Of a stretch of DNA of 5,475 nucleotides, positions 4,108 through 5,475 are shown piece after piece. This DNA comes from Corynebacterium accolens (GTDB lineage Bacteria > Actinomycetota > Actinomycetes > Mycobacteriales > Mycobacteriaceae). The notes beneath the pieces are model-generated. The model ran no database searches. It saw only the letters and a program-made list of their open reading frames with translations, and was not told the DNA's origin. Positions within the stretch are counted from its first letter, which is position 1. Every line of letters starts with the position of its first letter. The stretch is from positions 2,316,378-2,321,852 of the forward strand of contig NZ_CP100376.1 of assembly GCF_030515985.1 (NCBI RefSeq), read 5' to 3'. Made by a program: the position numbers and the translations under genes.

Positions 4108-4407
4108 TGGGCCCGAACCCCGGAAAGTGGACACGGGGATTTAATCAAGATGCGATAGTAAGTGTAGCTGATCCGGCGGCTTCGAAGGCGTTCGGCGAGC
4201 GATAGCCGCACCACGAGTGCAAGCGCTTGGTGTACCCCGAGATCGGAGGCGATCGCGTTGAGCGTTGCTCCGGGGGTCGACTCGTACAACGAGACTGCGT
4301 CGCGCTTGAACTGCTCGGTGTAGGTCTTGCGTGGCATGGTGGAAAGGTACCTCACTTCCCAGCGAGATGCTGGTTTCAAGGTGTCCACCATCTGGGGGTC
4401 AGGTCCA
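4108..4407 (-). mobile_element. Internally deleted IS3-family element with both terminal inverted repeats
   Basis: The two ends are imperfect 28-bp inverted repeats. One end (4407 inward, minus strand) begins TGGACCTGACCCCC, and the other (4108 inward, plus strand) begins TGGGCCCGAACCCC. Both reach GTGGACAC, and 21 of 28 positions match. Inside are the beginning of orfA and the end of orfB, joined by a large deletion, so about 300 bp remain of an element normally well over 1 kb. No matching 3-4 bp target duplication is seen (CCG against CTG). It cannot make transposase itself, but its intact ends could in principle be moved by a related full-length copy. Confidence 0.82.
4145..4337 (-). pseudogene. 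IS3-type transposase remnant: orfA start joined to orfB end
   Basis: From ATG 4337 the frame reads [20 protein letters not shown] and continues through [15 protein letters not shown], the N-terminal helix-turn-helix region of IS3-family OrfA (about 35 codons). At about 4231-4238 the similarity switches frame to [18 protein letters not shown], the end of OrfB, whose own stop is TGA at 4147-4145. Everything between, including the leucine zipper of OrfA and the DDE catalytic core of OrfB, is gone. The junction is at a short GGGGTAC stretch. A continuous ORF runs through in the orfA frame to 4053, but its tail is not transposase. The remnant is non-functional. Confidence 0.82.
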
Positions 4408-4459
4408 CTGACATGCGCAAAGCCACCGCCCCAATAGAACCGGACAAATAAAGCAAACA

Positions 4460-4484
4460 GCCGGGCCGACGAAGTCGGCCCGGC
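4460..4484 (-). terminator. Perfect 11-bp GC hairpin, intrinsic terminator
   Basis: GCCGGGCCGAC and its perfect complement GTCGGCCCGGC flank a three-base loop (TTC on the minus strand). On the minus strand TGTTTGCTTTATTTG follows, a suitable T-rich tract. No intact gene ends just before it on that strand, since the DUF4300 gene has its own terminator. Alternatively it served a plus-strand gene: a frame ending [12 protein letters not shown] stops 8 bases before the hairpin, as expected for a gene truncated by the IS. It could act in both directions. Confidence 0.65.
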
Positions 4485-4486
4485 CC

Positions 4487-4532
4487 CAGTACCAACTACC
4501 CAGAACACGACAGTACCGGGTCCCCAGAACAC
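4487..4532. repeat. Two-copy direct repeat with 24-bp period
   Basis: CAGTACC...CCAGAACAC occurs at 4487-4508 and 4511-4532 with 18 of 22 positions equal. CCGGTACC at 4532-4539 adds a partial third start, and GTACCGG/CCGGTAC form an inverted pair (4513-4519, 4532-4538). No gene is recognised between 4408 and 4772, so this could be an operator-like site or decayed sequence. Confidence 0.5.
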
Positions 4533-4651
4533 CGGTACCAAAAACTCGCATCTGACAGTTTAGACCGCGCATCGCTTAAAAAGAAGAATTCAACTGCCAA
4601 GGTTCCTATATCACCCACTGACGCCTGAATATGCAGCAACTGTTCGGAAAA

Positions 4652-4672
4652 GGCGGGAAAGTACTTCCCGCC
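4652..4672 (-). terminator. Rho-independent terminator of the DUF4300 gene
   Basis: GGCGGGAA (4652-4659) and TTCCCGCC (4665-4672) form a perfect 8-bp stem with a 5-base loop. On the minus strand TTTT follows directly (complement of 4648-4651). It lies about 100 bases after the DUF4300 stop codon, in the right orientation, with no other gene between. Confidence 0.72.
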
Positions 4673-4772
4673 GCGAGTATTCGAACTATTCCGCCGTGAT
4701 TTAGCTACTAAACGTCACGTGTCTCTTAACGGGAAGCAGTTGATTACTGTCACACAGGGTTAAACTGCCCTT

Positions 4773-5475
4773 TTACTTCTTGGCGTAGCGCATTCCTTCT
4801 ATCACGTCGTCATTGTCAAAGATAATGGGTTGGCCGTATTCCAGATCGGGGCCGTCATCGTATTTATGCATCAGGTAATCATTAAGCTGCTGCATATCCT
4901 TCACCGTCACCGCCTGATAAGGCATGTCGAAGGCAAGCTTCTCCAAGAATAGGTAGCCATCCTCATACGGCACGGCAACGCCGGTATGCCCGATGAAAAG
5001 CGTGGCCGGTTCTGTCAAGGTATCGTGCGAGAATACCGACACCACTCGGGCATCTGTATCCGCAAACTCGATGCCGCGGTCTTTAAAATAAGCCTTGATA
5101 TCGGCAATGTGCTGTCCGGGATCTTGCTCCATGGTAGTTTCCACATTCCCATAGAAGGCCTCAAACTTGGCGCGCTCGGCTTCATCAAAGATTTGATCCG
5201 GCGCGTTGTCTAGGGACTGTTGGTCTAGGAACAACAAGGAGTCATTGGGGTTGTCCTGGTCATCAACGGAAAAGAGCGAATCCGCCAGGGTAAAGGTATT
5301 GATGCGGCAATTGGTACCCACATAATCCGCATGGTGGTCATTCCACGCCTTTGAAATGGCCTCCACATCGTATTCTGGGTCCTGCTTCCTGTACTCCGCG
5401 AAGCCTTCGGTCACCATGCTGTCCGTCGGTACAGCAGTGTTGTATTCGTCTACCAGCTCAAAAAAGCCATCGATG
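4773..5475 (-). CDS. DUF4300 family protein, C-terminal part (5' end beyond the window)
   Basis: The frame is open from the right edge (IDGFFELVDEYNTAV) to TAA at 4775-4773, giving about 234 visible residues. Numbered from the in-frame Met at 5417, the DUF4300 signatures are GTNCRINTFTL (34-44, with the conserved NCR), FIGHTGVAVPYEDGYLFLEK (141-160), the LAFDMPYQAV block (161-170), and a YGQPIIFDNDDVIEG ending (194-208). That Met is internal, because conserved-looking sequence continues upstream. Family members in Gram-positive bacteria are usually about 300 aa and often lipoproteins exported to the cell surface; the expected signal peptide would lie outside this window. Function is unknown. 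It is probably a host gene, marking the chromosomal side of the accessory region. Confidence 0.88.
   Translation of the reverse strand, partial: IDGFFELVDEYNTAVPTDSMVTEGFAEYRKQDPEYDVEAISKAWNDHHADYVGTNCRINTFTLADSLFSVDDQDNPNDSLLFLDQQSLDNAPDQIFDEAERAKFEAFYGNVETTMEQDPGQHIADIKAYFKDRGIEFADTDARVVSVFSHDTLTEPATLFIGHTGVAVPYEDGYLFLEKLAFDMPYQAVTVKDMQQLNDYLMHKYDDGPDLEYGQPIIFDNDDVIEGMRYAKK

Noticed and set aside
4053..4541. A single 162-codon minus-strand gene across the IS remnant
   Set aside because: The front part is GC-rich intergenic sequence and the hairpin, the middle is orfA, and the tail is out-of-frame orfB and flank; it is an accidental open frame through a pseudogene.
4560..4772. Attachment site or small gene between the IS region and DUF4300
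   Set aside because: Apart from the terminator at 4652-4672, I see no convincing ORF and no repeat shared with another part of the window that would indicate an att core.

Overview
The window looks like part of an actinobacterial prophage or prophage remnant joined to host DNA, most likely from Corynebacterium or a close relative. The grounds are actinophage-type proteins (a multi-zinc-finger HNH endonuclease, a replication protein with C-terminal Cys/His clusters, a PD-(D/E)XK nuclease), TTG and GTG starts, moderately high GC, a decayed IS3-type element and a DUF4300 gene. The genus is an inference.

Positions 1-3106 form a tightly packed minus-strand operon, read from right to left: a trimeric dUTPase, a 45-aa small protein, a winged-helix-like replication protein, a PD-(D/E)XK (Holliday-junction-resolvase-like) nuclease, a probable 34-aa small protein, a zinc-finger HNH endonuclease, and the start of a further gene that leaves the window. 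Neighbouring genes overlap or abut through stop/start overlaps, which suggests translational coupling. The replication gene carries an in-frame array of 12-bp units, with a 37-bp block duplicated exactly. This array is the best candidate for a phage replication origin, by analogy with the iterons inside lambda gene O.

Positions 3107-4107 form a different unit. A plus-strand DUF3800 gene is divergent from the phage operon. A long stem-loop precedes it, two stem-loops follow it, and two further inverted repeats lie beyond those. It looks like accessory cargo beside or within the prophage; its function is unknown.

Positions 4108-4407 are an internally deleted IS3-family element of about 300 bp. 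It keeps both imperfect 28-bp terminal inverted repeats, the start of orfA and the end of orfB, so it is MITE-like. The next 365 bases (4408-4772) hold no convincing intact gene. They contain a strong GC hairpin with a T-rich tract on the minus strand, a two-copy direct repeat, and a terminator for the next gene. Positions 4773-5475 hold the C-terminal part of a DUF4300 family protein, probably a host gene, on the minus strand.

Together, the phage genes cover nucleotide-pool hygiene (dUTPase), replication initiation, junction or branch cleavage, and DNA cutting near the start of the next module. No integrase, tRNA, CRISPR array or clear attachment site is visible.
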